This document shows positions 7,788 to 17,065 of a stretch of 64,000 nucleotides of DNA, in pieces. The stretch's first letter is position 1. Every line of letters begins with the position of its first letter. The stretch spans positions 620,001 through 684,000 of the forward strand of contig NZ_VTEX01000002.1 in NCBI RefSeq assembly GCF_008180865.1, read 5' to 3'. The stretch is from Rossellomorea aquimaris. Lineage in GTDB: Bacteria; Bacillota; Bacilli; Bacillales; Bacillaceae_B. The translations under genes were made by a program, and so were the position numbers. A model generated the notes under the pieces. That model saw only the letters and a list, made by a program, of their open reading frames with translations. It made no database searches and was not told the DNA's origin.

Positions 7788-9047
7788 TCACTCTAGCGCA
7801 GGTGCAGGCTTACCTGCTTCGATCAACACTTGATCGCGGCCCAGCATGACGGAAAGGAGAATGGTCAATACGCCTGTTCCGATGAGGAGCCATTCAATGG
7901 CGATGATATCTGCCAAGGGTCCAAATATCAGCATTCCAATCGGCATCATCGAGGTGGAGATCATCCCCATGACCCCGAAGACTCTTCCCAAGTAATTCTC
8001 TTCGATTTTCTCCTGAAGCAAAACCATTGTCGGTGTATTGAAAATCGGCATGGCCACTCCGAATAATGCCATGAATACGAGATAGAACCAAAAGACCGGA
8101 ACGATGCCAAGGGCAAAGGTGCAGAACCCCATAATCAGACTTGCGAAGGTCATCGTGGCAATCTTATTTTTAAATCCGCCCCACGAAGCAATGATGGCTC
8201 CACCTGCCATCATCCCGATGGAAAAGGCAATTTCGATGGCCGTCAGTCTCCAAATATCGTCCCCGAAGCTTCTGGCGACCTGCAGCGGAGTCAGAAAGGC
8301 CGCAGGTGCCATCAGAACAAAGAAGATGGAGAAGAACAGGAAGAACTTCTTCAGGAACCCATGGCTGTTGACATATTGCAAGCCTTGCTTGAAGTCACTG
8401 AAGTAGCTTGTTGTTTGTTTGCCCGCTGCCTTCTCATGCACCGAAATTTTTAAGAAGGCCAGCAGTGTGATGATGGCAATGGCTGCCGTAATGACATCGA
8501 TGAAGAAGATGATTTCAATCGATGCCATCCCAAGTAATGCCGCACTGACCATGGGGGACACGAACATAATGACAGCCTGAATGCTTCCATTTGCCCCGTT
8601 CACCTTCGTCAGCTTATCCTTTGGGACAATCTGCGGCAAAATCGCACCGACAGCCGGTGTCTGAATCCCGGTTCCAAGGGCCCGGACTGCTGCCATGACA
8701 AACAGCAGCCAGATCGAATCGTATCCCATTAAGAAGAGAATCGCGAGAACCAACGTTGAAGTCGCGATCAGTCCGTCCGATAACACAATCAGCAGCTTCC
8801 GGTTATAGCGATCCGCCCAGACACCCGCAACCGGGGACAGGAGGAAGGTCGGGATAAATCCGCAAATGATGAACAACGTCATCATCAACCCGGACTCCGT
8901 CTCTAACGTGATATGCCACATGATCGCGTATTGTACAAGGGACGACCCGAATAACGAGATCGTCTGACTGCTTAGAAAGAGAATGATATTCCTTAACCAA
9001 TCTTCCTTCAGATTTTGATTTACTACATTCATTTCCCAACAACTCAT
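7788..9047 (-). CDS. MFS exporter (DHA3/MefA-like)
   Basis: A 419-residue, 12-helix major facilitator. The loop 2-3 motif reads GVWADRYNRKLLIVLSD (about 75-92), and RALGTGIQTPAVGAILPQIV follows, which is characteristic of the DHA3 drug/macrolide or siderophore exporter group (MefA, EntS). It probably expels a drug-like compound by proton antiport; the substrate is unknown. The start at 9047 has no clear ribosome binding site, so an internal start (for example the Met at 9032) is possible. It is monocistronic, with a terminator downstream and a separate hairpin upstream at about 9107-9130. Confidence 0.85.
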   Translation of the reverse strand: MSCWEMNVVNQNLKEDWLRNIILFLSSQTISLFGSSLVQYAIMWHITLETESGLMMTLFIICGFIPTFLLSPVAGVWADRYNRKLLIVLSDGLIATSTLVLAILFLMGYDSIWLLFVMAAVRALGTGIQTPAVGAILPQIVPKDKLTKVNGANGSIQAVIMFVSPMVSAALLGMASIEIIFFIDVITAAIAIITLLAFLKISVHEKAAGKQTTSYFSDFKQGLQYVNSHGFLKKFFLFFSIFFVLMAPAAFLTPLQVARSFGDDIWRLTAIEIAFSIGMMAGGAIIASWGGFKNKIATMTFASLIMGFCTFALGIVPVFWFYLVFMALFGVAMPIFNTPTMVLLQEKIEENYLGRVFGVMGMISTSMMPIGMLIFGPLADIIAIEWLLIGTGVLTILLSVMLGRDQVLIEAGKPAPALE

Positions 9048-9403
9048 TTCTATTATATTTACTATAAAAATAAGCCTTGCCTACTTGTTATTTTTAAGAC
9101 ATAAAAAAGAGAGGAGACTCCTCCCCTCTTTAAAAATACCGACAAATACAGGTTTTCTTAAAAATAGACAGATCAATCCCATTGCTCTGAACATAGGCAG
9201 AGCCTTCAAACGTATTCAATTAACGAGTGAAAAGCGGGAAACGCAATCTGATTGATGCTGTCAACAGAAAAACCTCCATTTCTTTTATAAGTAAGATAAT
9301 CATAGCAGAGGAACCCTGCTGGGGCAATCGTTTTTTGGGGAACTTCCTTGTCTTATTCTGTTGGATTTTGGTGTTTCAGTATTTCAAAACAGGTAAAAAA
9401 TAC

Positions 9404-9445
9404 TTAGTTTATCCATTAGACAAACTATTTATTGTCTGCTATAAT
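9404..9445 (+). promoter_or_regulatory. XylR operator and promoter of the xylose symporter gene
   Basis: The dyad TTAGTTT..ACAAACTA spans 9404-9427. It overlaps the -35 box TAGACA (9417-9422), which is exactly 17 bases from a perfect -10 TATAAT (9440-9445). The same operator with the same TAGACA-17 layout precedes xylA and, with a weaker -10, the ABC importer. A repressor bound here would block RNA polymerase, as known for the XylR/xyl operators of Bacillus. Confidence 0.85.
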
Positions 9446-9508
9446 TCAGAATAATAAAACAAAAGGTAAGGGGGGAATGACGGCAGTGTCCTTTTTTATG
9501 CTCGTTTT

Positions 9509-9553
9509 TGTAAACGCTTTATCACTCTTAACGTAATAATGTAAGCGTTGTCG
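9509..9553 (+). promoter_or_regulatory. Two cre-like CcpA sites in the symporter leader
   Basis: TGTAAACGCTTTAT (9509-9522) and TGTAAGCGTTGTCG (9540-9553) match the Gram-positive cre consensus TGWNANCGNTNWCA at 12 and 13 of 14 positions. Both lie downstream of the promoter, a position where CcpA acts as a roadblock. They predict glucose repression of the symporter. Confidence 0.6.
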
Positions 9554-9589
9554 CGAGCATCATGAACAAAATGGGATCTGCCTCAACAC

Positions 9590-11008
9590 ATGATGACAAA
9601 GCAAAAAAGTTCACTTTATATTTTTTCTATTACATTAGTAGCCACGCTCGGAGGTCTCCTGTTCGGGTATGATACGGCTGTCATATCAGGGGCTGAAAAA
9701 TCGATTCAGGCTTATTTGATCGATGGCCTCGGCTTAAGCTCATTCATTCACGGTGCGACGATTTCCAGTGCCCTGATCGGGTGTATTATCGGGGGAGTGA
9801 TCTCCGGCTATTTTTCATCACGATTCGGACGTAAGAAGTCGCTGATCATTGCTTCGATCCTCTTCTTATTATCTGCTTTAGGGTCCGCTTATCCGGAGTT
9901 CCTCTTCTTCTCTGCAGGGGAACCGACGATGGGATTGCTGATTGCCTTTAACTTTTACCGGATCATCGGCGGAATCGGTGTTGGTCTTGCTTCTGCCCTC
10001 GTACCGATGTACATCGGGGAAATCGCACCGGCAGGGATTCGTGGACGCCTCGTTTCATTTAATCAGTTTGCGATCATATTCGGGATGCTTGTCGTTTATT
10101 TTGTCAACTGGGGAATTGCCAAAGGACAGCCCCTGGATTGGATCAATGATGTCGGCTGGAGATACATGTTTGCTTCAGAAGCCATTCCGGCCATATTGTT
10201 CTGCGTTTTCCTTTTCTTTGTACCGGAAACGCCTCGTTACCTCTCCCTGAAGAACAAAGATGAAAGCGCATTGGCGATTCTGACGAAGATCAATGGCTCC
10301 GCATCTGCAAAGGCAATCCTCCGGGAGATCAAACAATCGGTGAATGTGTCGACTGAAAAGCTCTCCACCTTCGCTTATGGGAAAACCGTCATCATCATCG
10401 GAATCCTGCTTTCTGTGTTCCAGCAGTTTGTCGGGATTAATGTGGCTCTGTATTATGCACCCCGGATCTTTGAAAGTATGGGGGCAGCAAAGGATGCTTC
10501 CATGATGCAGACGATCGTCATGGGCTTGGTCAATGTCATCTTTACAGTAGTTGCGATCATGACGGTCGATCGCTGGGGACGCAAACCATTGATGATCATC
10601 GGTTCAATCGGGATGGCGATCGGGATGTTCGGTGTCGCGGGGCTTGCGTTCTCGAATATCATCGGCATCAGCACGTTAATCTTTATCATTGTGTACACGG
10701 CTTCCTTCATGATGTCCTGGGGTCCGATCTGCTGGGTATTGATCTCAGAAATCTTCCCGAACCGCATCCGCGGGCAGGCAGTCGCCATTGCGGTGGCAGC
10801 ACAGTGGGCAGCGAATTACCTCGTCTCCTCCACGTACCCGATGATGATGGAATACAGCGGCGGGATGACGTACGGAATATATGGTTTGATGAGTGTGCTT
10901 TCCGCCATCTTTGTGTGGAAGTTCGTACCTGAAACCAAAGGAAAATCACTTGAACAAATGGAAGACCTGTGGAAGGTGCCTTCTGCAACAAAATCTAAGG
11001 CAATATAG
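9590..11008 (+). CDS. D-xylose:proton symporter (XylE/XylT-like MFS)
   Basis: A 472-residue sugar-porter MFS protein with twelve helices. Signatures are GGLLFGYDTAVISGA in helix 1, RFGRKKSL in loop 2-3, EIAPAGIRGRLVSFNQ, PETPRYL at the end of helix 6, QQFVGINVALYYAPRIFE in helix 7 (sugar-binding QQ..N motif), DRWGRKPL and PETKGKSLEQME at the end of helix 12. These match the XylE/GLUT group and length. It should import D-xylose with H+. The context, with an XylR operator and cre sites upstream and the epimerase downstream, makes xylose the likely substrate. The ribosome binding site is weak (GGGAT about 14 bases upstream); ATGs at 9590 and 9593 are both possible. Confidence 0.92.
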   Translation: MMTKQKSSLYIFSITLVATLGGLLFGYDTAVISGAEKSIQAYLIDGLGLSSFIHGATISSALIGCIIGGVISGYFSSRFGRKKSLIIASILFLLSALGSAYPEFLFFSAGEPTMGLLIAFNFYRIIGGIGVGLASALVPMYIGEIAPAGIRGRLVSFNQFAIIFGMLVVYFVNWGIAKGQPLDWINDVGWRYMFASEAIPAILFCVFLFFVPETPRYLSLKNKDESALAILTKINGSASAKAILREIKQSVNVSTEKLSTFAYGKTVIIIGILLSVFQQFVGINVALYYAPRIFESMGAAKDASMMQTIVMGLVNVIFTVVAIMTVDRWGRKPLMIIGSIGMAIGMFGVAGLAFSNIIGISTLIFIIVYTASFMMSWGPICWVLISEIFPNRIRGQAVAIAVAAQWAANYLVSSTYPMMMEYSGGMTYGIYGLMSVLSAIFVWKFVPETKGKSLEQMEDLWKVPSATKSKAI

Positions 11009-11022
11009 TCTCGTATTACGCG

Positions 11023-11044
11023 GCATCTGTTGAAAGACAGATGC
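11023..11044 (+). terminator. Hairpin after the xylose symporter gene
   Basis: GCATCTGT (11023-11030) pairs with ACAGATGC (11037-11044), followed by TTCTTTTA. It lies between the symporter and epimerase genes and probably lowers transcription into the epimerase rather than stopping it fully. Confidence 0.65.
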
Positions 11045-11089
11045 TTCTTTTACTAGATGAAGAGATTACTTTACATATGGGGTGGAAGC

Positions 11090-12127
11090 ATGAAAATCGA
11101 CATAAAACATCTTCAACGGGATTGGAAAGAGTATACCTTACGGAACGATCATGGAATGTCTGTCAGTCTATTAAATTACGGGGGAATCATCACAAGGGTG
11201 ATGGTGCCTGATCAGGACGGCACGGTTGAAAATGTGATGATCGGATATAAACAGGCTGAGGATTACGAAACGAACCCTAATTTCTTCGGAGCATTGATCG
11301 GCCCTGTTGCCGGCAGGATCCAGGGTGCCGCCTTTGAACTGGATGGGAATGTCTATATGCTTGAAGCAAATGATGGAGAAAATCATTTACACGGAGGCTC
11401 AAATGGATTTCATCAGGTTCTTTGGGACACGGACCCCTTACAGGATGAGGACCGGGTCGGTGTGGTTCTCTCCTATTCACGTAAGGACGGTGAGGGAGGA
11501 TATCCCGGCACGATCGATGTGTCTGTCACATACCTTTTAACAAATGAAAATGAACTGATTCTCGAATATGAGGCAGTGACGGATCAGCCCACTCCCCTTA
11601 CCTTAACAAATCATGCTTACTTTAATTTAAGCGGGAATGGAAAAGAGACGATCCATCATCATCATGTCACGATCGACAGCCATCAATTTCTTGAGCTCGA
11701 TGAGGAGTTGATCCCGACTGGGACTGTGATGGATGCTGCGGATACTCCATTTGATTTCCGTAAGGGGCGCAGACTGCAAGACGGTATAACGGCGCAAACG
11801 GAGCAGAACGACATTGCCGGTCATGGCTACGATCACTATTTCCTGTTTGATCACAGCAGGTCAGAAAGCGTCATGATGACAGAACAAACGAGCGGTCGTG
11901 TGCTGACCATCGAGACGGATCAACCCGGCATGGTCATGTATACGGCGAATAATCTCCAAAACGGACTGGAGCTTCATGGAGGAACGTCGAGAAAGCATTT
12001 GGGCGTCTGCTTTGAAACACAATGTCCGCCTGCCTCTCTCCATCATGATGGCCTGCCCCCTGTCATCCTGCAGCCGAATGAACGCTATCAGCAGCGCACT
12101 GTATTTACCTTTTCAACTGAGAAATAA
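11090..12127 (+). CDS. galM: Aldose 1-epimerase (mutarotase)
   Basis: A 345-residue protein of the GalM family. It has the substrate loop GPVAGRIQGA, ENHLHGG (first conserved His), TNHAYFNLSG (second catalytic His), GHGYDHYF and a C-terminal CFETQCPP segment with the conserved Glu base nearby. It interconverts alpha and beta anomers of aldoses so that xylose is supplied in the form used by xylose isomerase. The ATG at 11090 follows GGGGTGG at 4 bases; the upstream in-frame ATG at 11057 has no ribosome binding site. It lies 82 bases after the symporter, probably in the same transcription unit, and ends at a bidirectional terminator. Confidence 0.9.
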   Translation: MKIDIKHLQRDWKEYTLRNDHGMSVSLLNYGGIITRVMVPDQDGTVENVMIGYKQAEDYETNPNFFGALIGPVAGRIQGAAFELDGNVYMLEANDGENHLHGGSNGFHQVLWDTDPLQDEDRVGVVLSYSRKDGEGGYPGTIDVSVTYLLTNENELILEYEAVTDQPTPLTLTNHAYFNLSGNGKETIHHHHVTIDSHQFLELDEELIPTGTVMDAADTPFDFRKGRRLQDGITAQTEQNDIAGHGYDHYFLFDHSRSESVMMTEQTSGRVLTIETDQPGMVMYTANNLQNGLELHGGTSRKHLGVCFETQCPPASLHHDGLPPVILQPNERYQQRTVFTFSTEK

Positions 12128-12129
12128 AG

Positions 12130-12155
12130 GAACCTCCAGCCTTTAGCTGGAGGTT
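12130..12155. terminator. Bidirectional terminator between epimerase and aldo/keto reductase genes
   Basis: Arms GAACCTCCAGC and GCTGGAGGTTC are perfect complements around a 4-base loop between the convergent gene ends at 12127 and 12159. Flanking T/A runs are weak. Confidence 0.75.
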
Positions 12156-12158
12156 CTA

Positions 12159-13142
12159 CTAATATGCTCCCCGAATATGGGTATGGACCTCTTTTTCGTA
12201 AAAACTTTTCAATGTCTGCAGTTCCTCAGGACTGAATTCCTTTGCATTCAGCGCCTTAAGATTATCCTCGACCTGCTTGACACTTCTGAAACCTGGAATG
12301 ACACTCGATACCTCTTCCTGCTGAAGGATCCACTTGATCGCAGCTCTGGTACGGTTGCCTCTCCCTTTTTCGATCCAGTTCAGTTCATCACTCAGTTCGA
12401 CCCCTTTTTTGAAGTCCAATCCACCAAAGGTTTCCCCGACGTTGAACGCTTCCCCGTTGCGGTTGAAGCTGCGGTGATCATCACTCTCGAATGTCGTGTC
12501 TTTTGTAAACTTACCTGTTAATAGCCCGCTTGCCAACGGTACACGGGCAAGAATCCCGACATCCTTTTCCATCGCCATCGGGAACAGCTTTTCCAGCGGT
12601 TTTTGTCTTAACAGATTGAAGATGACCTGCAGGGAGCTTGCCTTTGTATGCTCGAGACAGAAGATGCCTTCTTCTACTGTTTCGACACTCACACCGTAGT
12701 AGCGGATTTTCCCTTCTTCCTTCAGCTTTTCCAGTACCTCGAATACGCTGCCTTCCTTTAGGATTTCCAACGGTGGACAATGAATCTGGTACAGATCGAT
12801 TGCTTCCCTGTCCAGCCTTCTTAAGCTGTTCTCGCAAAATGCCCGCACGCTATCCATTGAATAGGTCCGAGGGTCATGGATATCGGCGCTGCGGCAAAAT
12901 TTCGTCGCGATCTGGATCGATGCTACCTTCCCTTTAGTCGATTTCGCAAGCAGTTCTTCACTATGTCCGTCCCCATACACATCTGCCGTATCAAAGAAGT
13001 TCACCCCTGCATCCATCGCCTTGTCCAATGCCTTCAGTGCTTCCCGGTCATCGAGCTTGCCCCAGGCGCCGCCGATGGCCCATGTCCCAAAACTTAATTC
13101 ACTTATGTTCAGATCCGTGTTACCCAGCTGATTATATTTCAA
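12159..13142 (-). CDS. Aldo/keto reductase of the xyl operon
   Basis: A 327-residue (beta/alpha)8 oxidoreductase. The catalytic tetrad is visible: Asp and Tyr in FFDTADVYGDG (about 49-59), Lys in IATKFC and His in LYQIHCPP. The NADPH-binding tail appears as IPGFRSVKQVEDN. It reduces an aldehyde or ketone; in a xylose operon it could act as a xylose reductase or detoxify aldehydes, but the substrate is unproven. AGGAGAGGG precedes the ATG at 13142. It is third in the order xylA-xylB-AKR; the 88-base gap after xylB holds a weak hairpin (13172-13216) that may tune its expression. Confidence 0.88.
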   Translation of the reverse strand: MKYNQLGNTDLNISELSFGTWAIGGAWGKLDDREALKALDKAMDAGVNFFDTADVYGDGHSEELLAKSTKGKVASIQIATKFCRSADIHDPRTYSMDSVRAFCENSLRRLDREAIDLYQIHCPPLEILKEGSVFEVLEKLKEEGKIRYYGVSVETVEEGIFCLEHTKASSLQVIFNLLRQKPLEKLFPMAMEKDVGILARVPLASGLLTGKFTKDTTFESDDHRSFNRNGEAFNVGETFGGLDFKKGVELSDELNWIEKGRGNRTRAAIKWILQQEEVSSVIPGFRSVKQVEDNLKALNAKEFSPEELQTLKSFYEKEVHTHIRGAY

Positions 13143-13230
13143 TGCTTCCCTCTCCTCTCTTTCATACGAGAAAGGCTGCCTATAGAAGCAGTGGAACTCT
13201 CTTCTGAAGCAGCCTTATCATCTGTCGGTA

Positions 13231-14730
13231 TTATTTTCGATAGTTTACCAGTTTTTCATTTAACGATTTTGTTTGCCCGTATACGTCCTGATAGAGATGG
13301 AACAATTCCTTATATATCTCTACGTTGGCGTCATTCGGGATGAACTCTCTCTCTACTTTCAGAAACTCATCGGCACATTCCTTCAGGGAATCGAACCAGC
13401 CACACCCATAGGCTGCTAGCATCGCTGCTCCCATTCCCGGCCCCTGCTCACTCGAGAGCTTCACGATTCTGGCGTTGAATATGTCCGCCTGCATTTGCAG
13501 CCAGTCTTCATTCTTCGTCCCGCCTCCAGTGGAGACAATCGTCTCGATTTGCTTGCCGCTGCCGCGGAAGATCGCCAAGGATTCATTCAATGAAAAGGTG
13601 ATGCCTTCCATGACTGCCCGTACAAAGTCCTTTCGTTCATGGGAGCTGTCCATGCCGATAAAGCTCGCCCGAATCGCAGCATCTGCATGAGGGGTCCGTT
13701 CCCCCGCCACATACGGTGTAAACAGTAAACCATTTGACCCGGGAGGCACGGTCCCTGCCTCCCTCACCAACTCTTCAAAGCTTTCATCCTTGGCAAACAC
13801 ATTCCTGAACCAGCTCAGGCTGTAACCTGCTGCAAGGGTGACACCCATCGTATAATAAGCTTCCGGGGCCCCGTGATTAAAGTAATGGACCTTCCCCTCG
13901 AAATCCTTGTCATTGCCGGATTCATAGGATAGCACTACACCAGAGGTCCCGATGCTGCATAGAGTCTTGCCTTCTTCTAATATTCCGGATCCGATTGCGC
14001 CGCACGCATTATCCGCTCCCCCGGCAAATACTTGGGTGAAAGTGGATAGACCAGTCGATTCTGCGATTTCAGGGCTTATGCTGCCCGTCTTCTCATAGGA
14101 ATCGACCAATGGTGGACAAATCGCGGGGTCAATTCCCAGGAGGTCGCAGATTTCTTTGCTCCATGCTTTTTCCCCGATATCCAACAACAGCGTTCCTGCT
14201 GCATCGGAATAGTCCATATGCAGCTTCCCCGTCAACTTGTAGCGGAGATAATCCTTCGGAAGCACAAAGGTTTTCGCCTTCTCATAGATTTCCGGCTCAT
14301 GCTCCTTCACCCAAAGGAGCTTTGGAAGCGTAAAGCCTTCCAATGCAGGATTTTTCGTAATCGAGAGCAAGCGTTCTTCTCCGATGACCTCGTATATCTG
14401 ACTGCATTGTGCGGTCGTTCTTGTATCGTTCCAGAGGATGGCATTGCGAAGCACTTCGTTGTTCTCCTCAAGGAGTACAAGTCCATGCATTTGGCCTGAA
14501 AAGCTGATGCCCTCGATATCTTCCGTATCGCCCTGGAAGTTTTGCAGGAGATCAGACAATCCAGCAACGGTCTGATCCACCCACGCTTTCGGATCCTGTT
14601 CACTGAAACCCGTTCTTTCTTGGATTAGTTCGTAATCCTTTGAAACCTCCTGAACGACTTCCCCGGTTTGGTTCACCAGCAGGATTTTCACTGCACTTGT
14701 TCCCAGATCAACGCCGATTACGTATTTCAT
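13231..14730 (-). CDS. xylB: Xylulokinase
   Basis: A 499-residue FGGY-family sugar kinase that phosphorylates D-xylulose to D-xylulose 5-phosphate with ATP. The N-terminal phosphate-binding loop reads VIGVDLGTSAVKILLV. GFSEQDPKAW and ISFSGQMHGLVLL follow, with the xylulose-contacting Met-His. GGADNACGAIGSG holds the catalytic Asp, and the C-terminal ATPase motif is IVSTGGGTKNEDWLQMQADIF. The ATG at 14730 has AGAGGTG 5 bases upstream; a GTG at 14733 directly before it is also possible. It begins 25 bases after xylA, so the two are cotranscribed under XylR and CcpA control. Confidence 0.96.
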   Translation of the reverse strand: MKYVIGVDLGTSAVKILLVNQTGEVVQEVSKDYELIQERTGFSEQDPKAWVDQTVAGLSDLLQNFQGDTEDIEGISFSGQMHGLVLLEENNEVLRNAILWNDTRTTAQCSQIYEVIGEERLLSITKNPALEGFTLPKLLWVKEHEPEIYEKAKTFVLPKDYLRYKLTGKLHMDYSDAAGTLLLDIGEKAWSKEICDLLGIDPAICPPLVDSYEKTGSISPEIAESTGLSTFTQVFAGGADNACGAIGSGILEEGKTLCSIGTSGVVLSYESGNDKDFEGKVHYFNHGAPEAYYTMGVTLAAGYSLSWFRNVFAKDESFEELVREAGTVPPGSNGLLFTPYVAGERTPHADAAIRASFIGMDSSHERKDFVRAVMEGITFSLNESLAIFRGSGKQIETIVSTGGGTKNEDWLQMQADIFNARIVKLSSEQGPGMGAAMLAAYGCGWFDSLKECADEFLKVEREFIPNDANVEIYKELFHLYQDVYGQTKSLNEKLVNYRK

Positions 14731-14755
14731 CACTACACCTCTTCTACGTTTAACC

Positions 14756-16081
14756 TTATTCTCCAGCGTATGCTTTCAGTAAATATTGATTGATGGTTGC
14801 CTTGATCTTCTCAAGACGGCCTGATTGGTGCTTCACTTCTGTTAAGCCCAGCGCATGCTCCTCAAGCTTGCGGAAGTCTGAATTTCCTTCCACGATTTCA
14901 AGACCGATGCCTTCTGTGTAGCTCTTATAACGATTTTCAACCACACCATCCAGAACGTTATCATCAATCAGCTTCTGAGCAACCTTAAGCCCGACTGCGA
15001 AACTGTCCATTCCGGCGATATGCGCATGGAATAAATCCTCCGGCTCGAAAGAACCTCTTCTCACTTTCGCGTCGAAGTTCAGACCGCCGCGGCCAAGTCC
15101 TCCATTTTTAAGGATTTCATACATTGCAAGAGTCGTAGAATACAAGTCTGTCGGAAATTCGTCTGTATCCCAGCCAAGTAACGGATCGCCCTGGTTGGCA
15201 TCCACTGAACCGAGCATGTTGTTCACACGTGCATAGCGCAGTTCATGCTCGAATGTATGTCCTGCCAATGTCGCGTGATTCGCTTCGATATTGAACTTGA
15301 AGTGGTCCTGCAGTCCGTAATTCTGAAGGAACGCAAAGCCTGTCGCCACATCGAAATCATACTGATGAGTCGTTGGCTCTTTCGGTTTTGGCTCGATGAG
15401 GAATTGCGCATCAAAGCCGATTTCCTTCGCATAATCAACAGCCATATGAAGGAAGCGTCCCAGGTTATCCATCTCAAGCTTCATGTCTGTATTAAGAAGG
15501 GTTTCGTAGCCTTCACGTCCGCCCCAAAATACATAGTTTTCTGCACCTAATTCCTTCCCTACTTCCAATCCTTTCTTCACTTTCGCTGCAGAGTAAGCGA
15601 AGATGTCTGCGCTATTGGACGTAGCAGCACCATGGATAAAGCGGGGATGCGTGAAATTGTTCGCCGTGTTCCAAAGTAATTTCGTTTTGCTGTCTTTCAT
15701 GTAGTCCTTTATCATACTTACGATTGTATCAAGATTTTGATTGGTTTCTCTTAAGCTGCTTCCTTCCGGGGCAATATCGACATCATGGAAACAGAAGAAT
15801 GGTACATCAAGCTTTTCAAAGAATTCGAAAGCCGCTTCTACGCGTGCCTTTGCTAAATCCATTCCCGTATATTGATCCCATGAGCGGATCATTGTGCCGC
15901 TTCCGAATGGATCGGAGCCGTCCATCGTGAAGGTATGCCAGTAAGCTACACCAAAACGCAGGATTTCCTCCATTGTTTTGCCACCGATTTCTTCCTTTGG
16001 ATTATAAAATTTAAACGCAAATGGATTGGTTGATGTTGAACCTTCGTAGTTAATTTTGTCGATGTTCTTAAAGTAAGCCAT
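14756..16081 (-). CDS. xylA: Xylose isomerase (class II)
   Basis: A 441-residue enzyme converting D-xylose to D-xylulose using two divalent metal ions. The length and the N-terminal extension ([20 protein letters not shown]) mark class [15 protein letters not shown] carries the catalytic His and Asp. [27 protein letters not shown] (metal-binding Glu and Lys), [17 protein letters not shown] and [10 protein letters not shown] provide the other metal ligands. AGGAGG lies 8 bases upstream of the ATG. It is first of the xylA-xylB-reductase operon, expressed from a TAGACA-17-TATAAT promoter covered by an XylR operator, with a cre-like site downstream. Confidence 0.97.
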   Translation of the reverse strand: MAYFKNIDKINYEGSTSTNPFAFKFYNPKEEIGGKTMEEILRFGVAYWHTFTMDGSDPFGSGTMIRSWDQYTGMDLAKARVEAAFEFFEKLDVPFFCFHDVDIAPEGSSLRETNQNLDTIVSMIKDYMKDSKTKLLWNTANNFTHPRFIHGAATSNSADIFAYSAAKVKKGLEVGKELGAENYVFWGGREGYETLLNTDMKLEMDNLGRFLHMAVDYAKEIGFDAQFLIEPKPKEPTTHQYDFDVATGFAFLQNYGLQDHFKFNIEANHATLAGHTFEHELRYARVNNMLGSVDANQGDPLLGWDTDEFPTDLYSTTLAMYEILKNGGLGRGGLNFDAKVRRGSFEPEDLFHAHIAGMDSFAVGLKVAQKLIDDNVLDGVVENRYKSYTEGIGLEIVEGNSDFRKLEEHALGLTEVKHQSGRLEKIKATINQYLLKAYAGE

Positions 16082-16255
16082 TGATCGTTCCTCCTAAAAT
16101 TTTATAATGAAGTGCTTCAACTTCCGGCTCACCGCCCATCCGGATGAGCGATACTGATTCGGACTTTCCTTACTGCCACTCGAAACGTGATCAGCTTTTA
16201 TAACAGGTTCTTTATATGCGGGCGAACCGATTGGCCGCCTGCACCATTTTATAAA

Positions 16256-16269
16256 TGTAAATGCTTACA
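16256..16269 (-). promoter_or_regulatory. cre-like CcpA site in the xylA leader
   Basis: TGTAAATGCTTACA is a near-perfect palindrome matching TGWNANCGNTNWCA at 13 of 14 positions on either strand. It lies just downstream of the xylA -10 box (16275-16280), the expected place for catabolite repression. Confidence 0.65.
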
Positions 16270-16274
16270 ACGTC

Positions 16275-16316
16275 ATTATAGCAACATAGTGTTAGTTTGT
16301 CTATTGAATAAACTAA
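16275..16316 (-). promoter_or_regulatory. XylR operator and promoter of the xylA operon
   Basis: The 25-base dyad at 16292-16316 has arms TTAGTTT and AAACTAA. The minus-strand -35 TAGACA (16298-16303) lies inside it, and the -10 TATAAT (16275-16280) is 17 bases away. The layout matches the symporter promoter exactly. On the plus strand TTGTCT and TATAAA are 19 bases apart, a possible weak divergent promoter for the YesL-like gene. Confidence 0.87.
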
Positions 16317-16403
16317 GTTTTTATAAACTACTGCCAAACAAGCCCCGATACCGTATAATAGTTCATGATTGCGCATACAACTTACTCATCGATGGAGGTG
16401 GCT

Positions 16404-17024
16404 ATGTCCATGAACACGTTAAACAGTGCGATCTACACCATCTTTGAATGGATCACGCGTTTCGCTTTCATAAATATTTTATGGGTACTCTTTACCTTGG
16501 CAGGGGGCATCCTGTTCGGCTTCTTCCCTTCTACGGTGGCCATGTTCGCGATTGTACGGGATTGGTTAAGGGGAAATACGGAGGAACCGGTATTCAGTAC
16601 CTTCTTGACCTATTTCAAAAGAGAATTCTGGAAGAGCAACCGCCTGGGAATCGTCATCATCGCCGCCTCACTCCTGATCGGCATCGATATCTGGTATATC
16701 CAAATGGATCTCCGTGAGCTGTTCACCTGGACCCATATTCCGCTATTCGCCTTTATGCTGCTCTTTCTATTCTTCTCCTTTTATCTGTTACCGGCCTTTG
16801 TGCATTTCGATTTGAGCGTGAGGCAACTGATCAAACAAGCGTTTCTGATCATGCTGATCCATCCGCTCCATACGCTGTTGATGCTGCTTTGTCTCGGTTC
16901 CCTTTTCTTTATCATGTACAGGGTACCGGCTCTTGCGTTTATCTTCGGCGGCAGCGCTTATGCCTTTATCACGACATGGCTTAGCCTGCATGCATTCAAA
17001 CGGATTCAGGGGAAACAGGCATAA
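16404..17024 (+). CDS. YesL-family (DUF624) membrane protein
   Basis: A 206-residue protein with five or six predicted membrane segments (about 12-40, 60-85, 100-125, 130-155 and 160-185). The N-terminal pattern (IYTIFEWITRFAFINILWVLFTLAGGILFGFFPSTVAMF, then VRDWLRG) is typical of DUF624/YesL proteins, which accompany carbohydrate ABC importers and glycan-utilisation loci; their exact role is unknown. The ATG at 16404 was chosen because GGAGGTG lies 3-4 bases upstream. It diverges from xylA and shares its operator region, so xylose control is likely. It ends at a strong bidirectional terminator facing the ABC importer operon. Confidence 0.82.
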   Translation: MSMNTLNSAIYTIFEWITRFAFINILWVLFTLAGGILFGFFPSTVAMFAIVRDWLRGNTEEPVFSTFLTYFKREFWKSNRLGIVIIAASLLIGIDIWYIQMDLRELFTWTHIPLFAFMLLFLFFSFYLLPAFVHFDLSVRQLIKQAFLIMLIHPLHTLLMLLCLGSLFFIMYRVPALAFIFGGSAYAFITTWLSLHAFKRIQGKQA

Positions 17025-17027
17025 TAA

Positions 17028-17060
17028 AAAAATCACTTCTCTCTCGAAGTGATTTTTTTT
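17028..17060. terminator. Bidirectional terminator between YesL-like gene and ABC importer operon
   Basis: AAAAAATCACTTC and GAAGTGATTTTTT form a perfect hairpin with A and T runs on both sides, between the convergent ends at 17024 and 17066. Confidence 0.92.
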
Positions 17061-17065
17061 ATTGC

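Larger units (their letters stand above)
9048..9589. other. Intergenic region with terminator-like hairpin and xylose-symporter control region
   Basis: Reading left to right this gap holds a hairpin at 9107-9130 (AAGAGAGGAG with CTCCCCTCTT, followed by T residues on the minus strand) and about 250 bases without a convincing gene. A minus-strand frame at about 9220-9350 is open but lacks any start codon. The promoter, XylR operator and two cre-like sites for the downstream symporter lie at 9404-9553. The hairpin has no obvious gene to terminate, so a lost or unrecognised minus-strand transcript is possible. Confidence 0.5.

Noticed and set aside
9220-9350. Open minus-strand frame (about 45 codons, reading ..APAGFLCYDYLTYKRNGGFS..)
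   Set aside because: It has no ATG, GTG or TTG start in frame and no RBS; it may be a remnant but nothing confirms it.
13172-13216. Hairpin between xylB and the aldo/keto reductase gene as full terminator
   Set aside because: Stem of only eight pairs with a long loop and weak T run; at most an attenuator.
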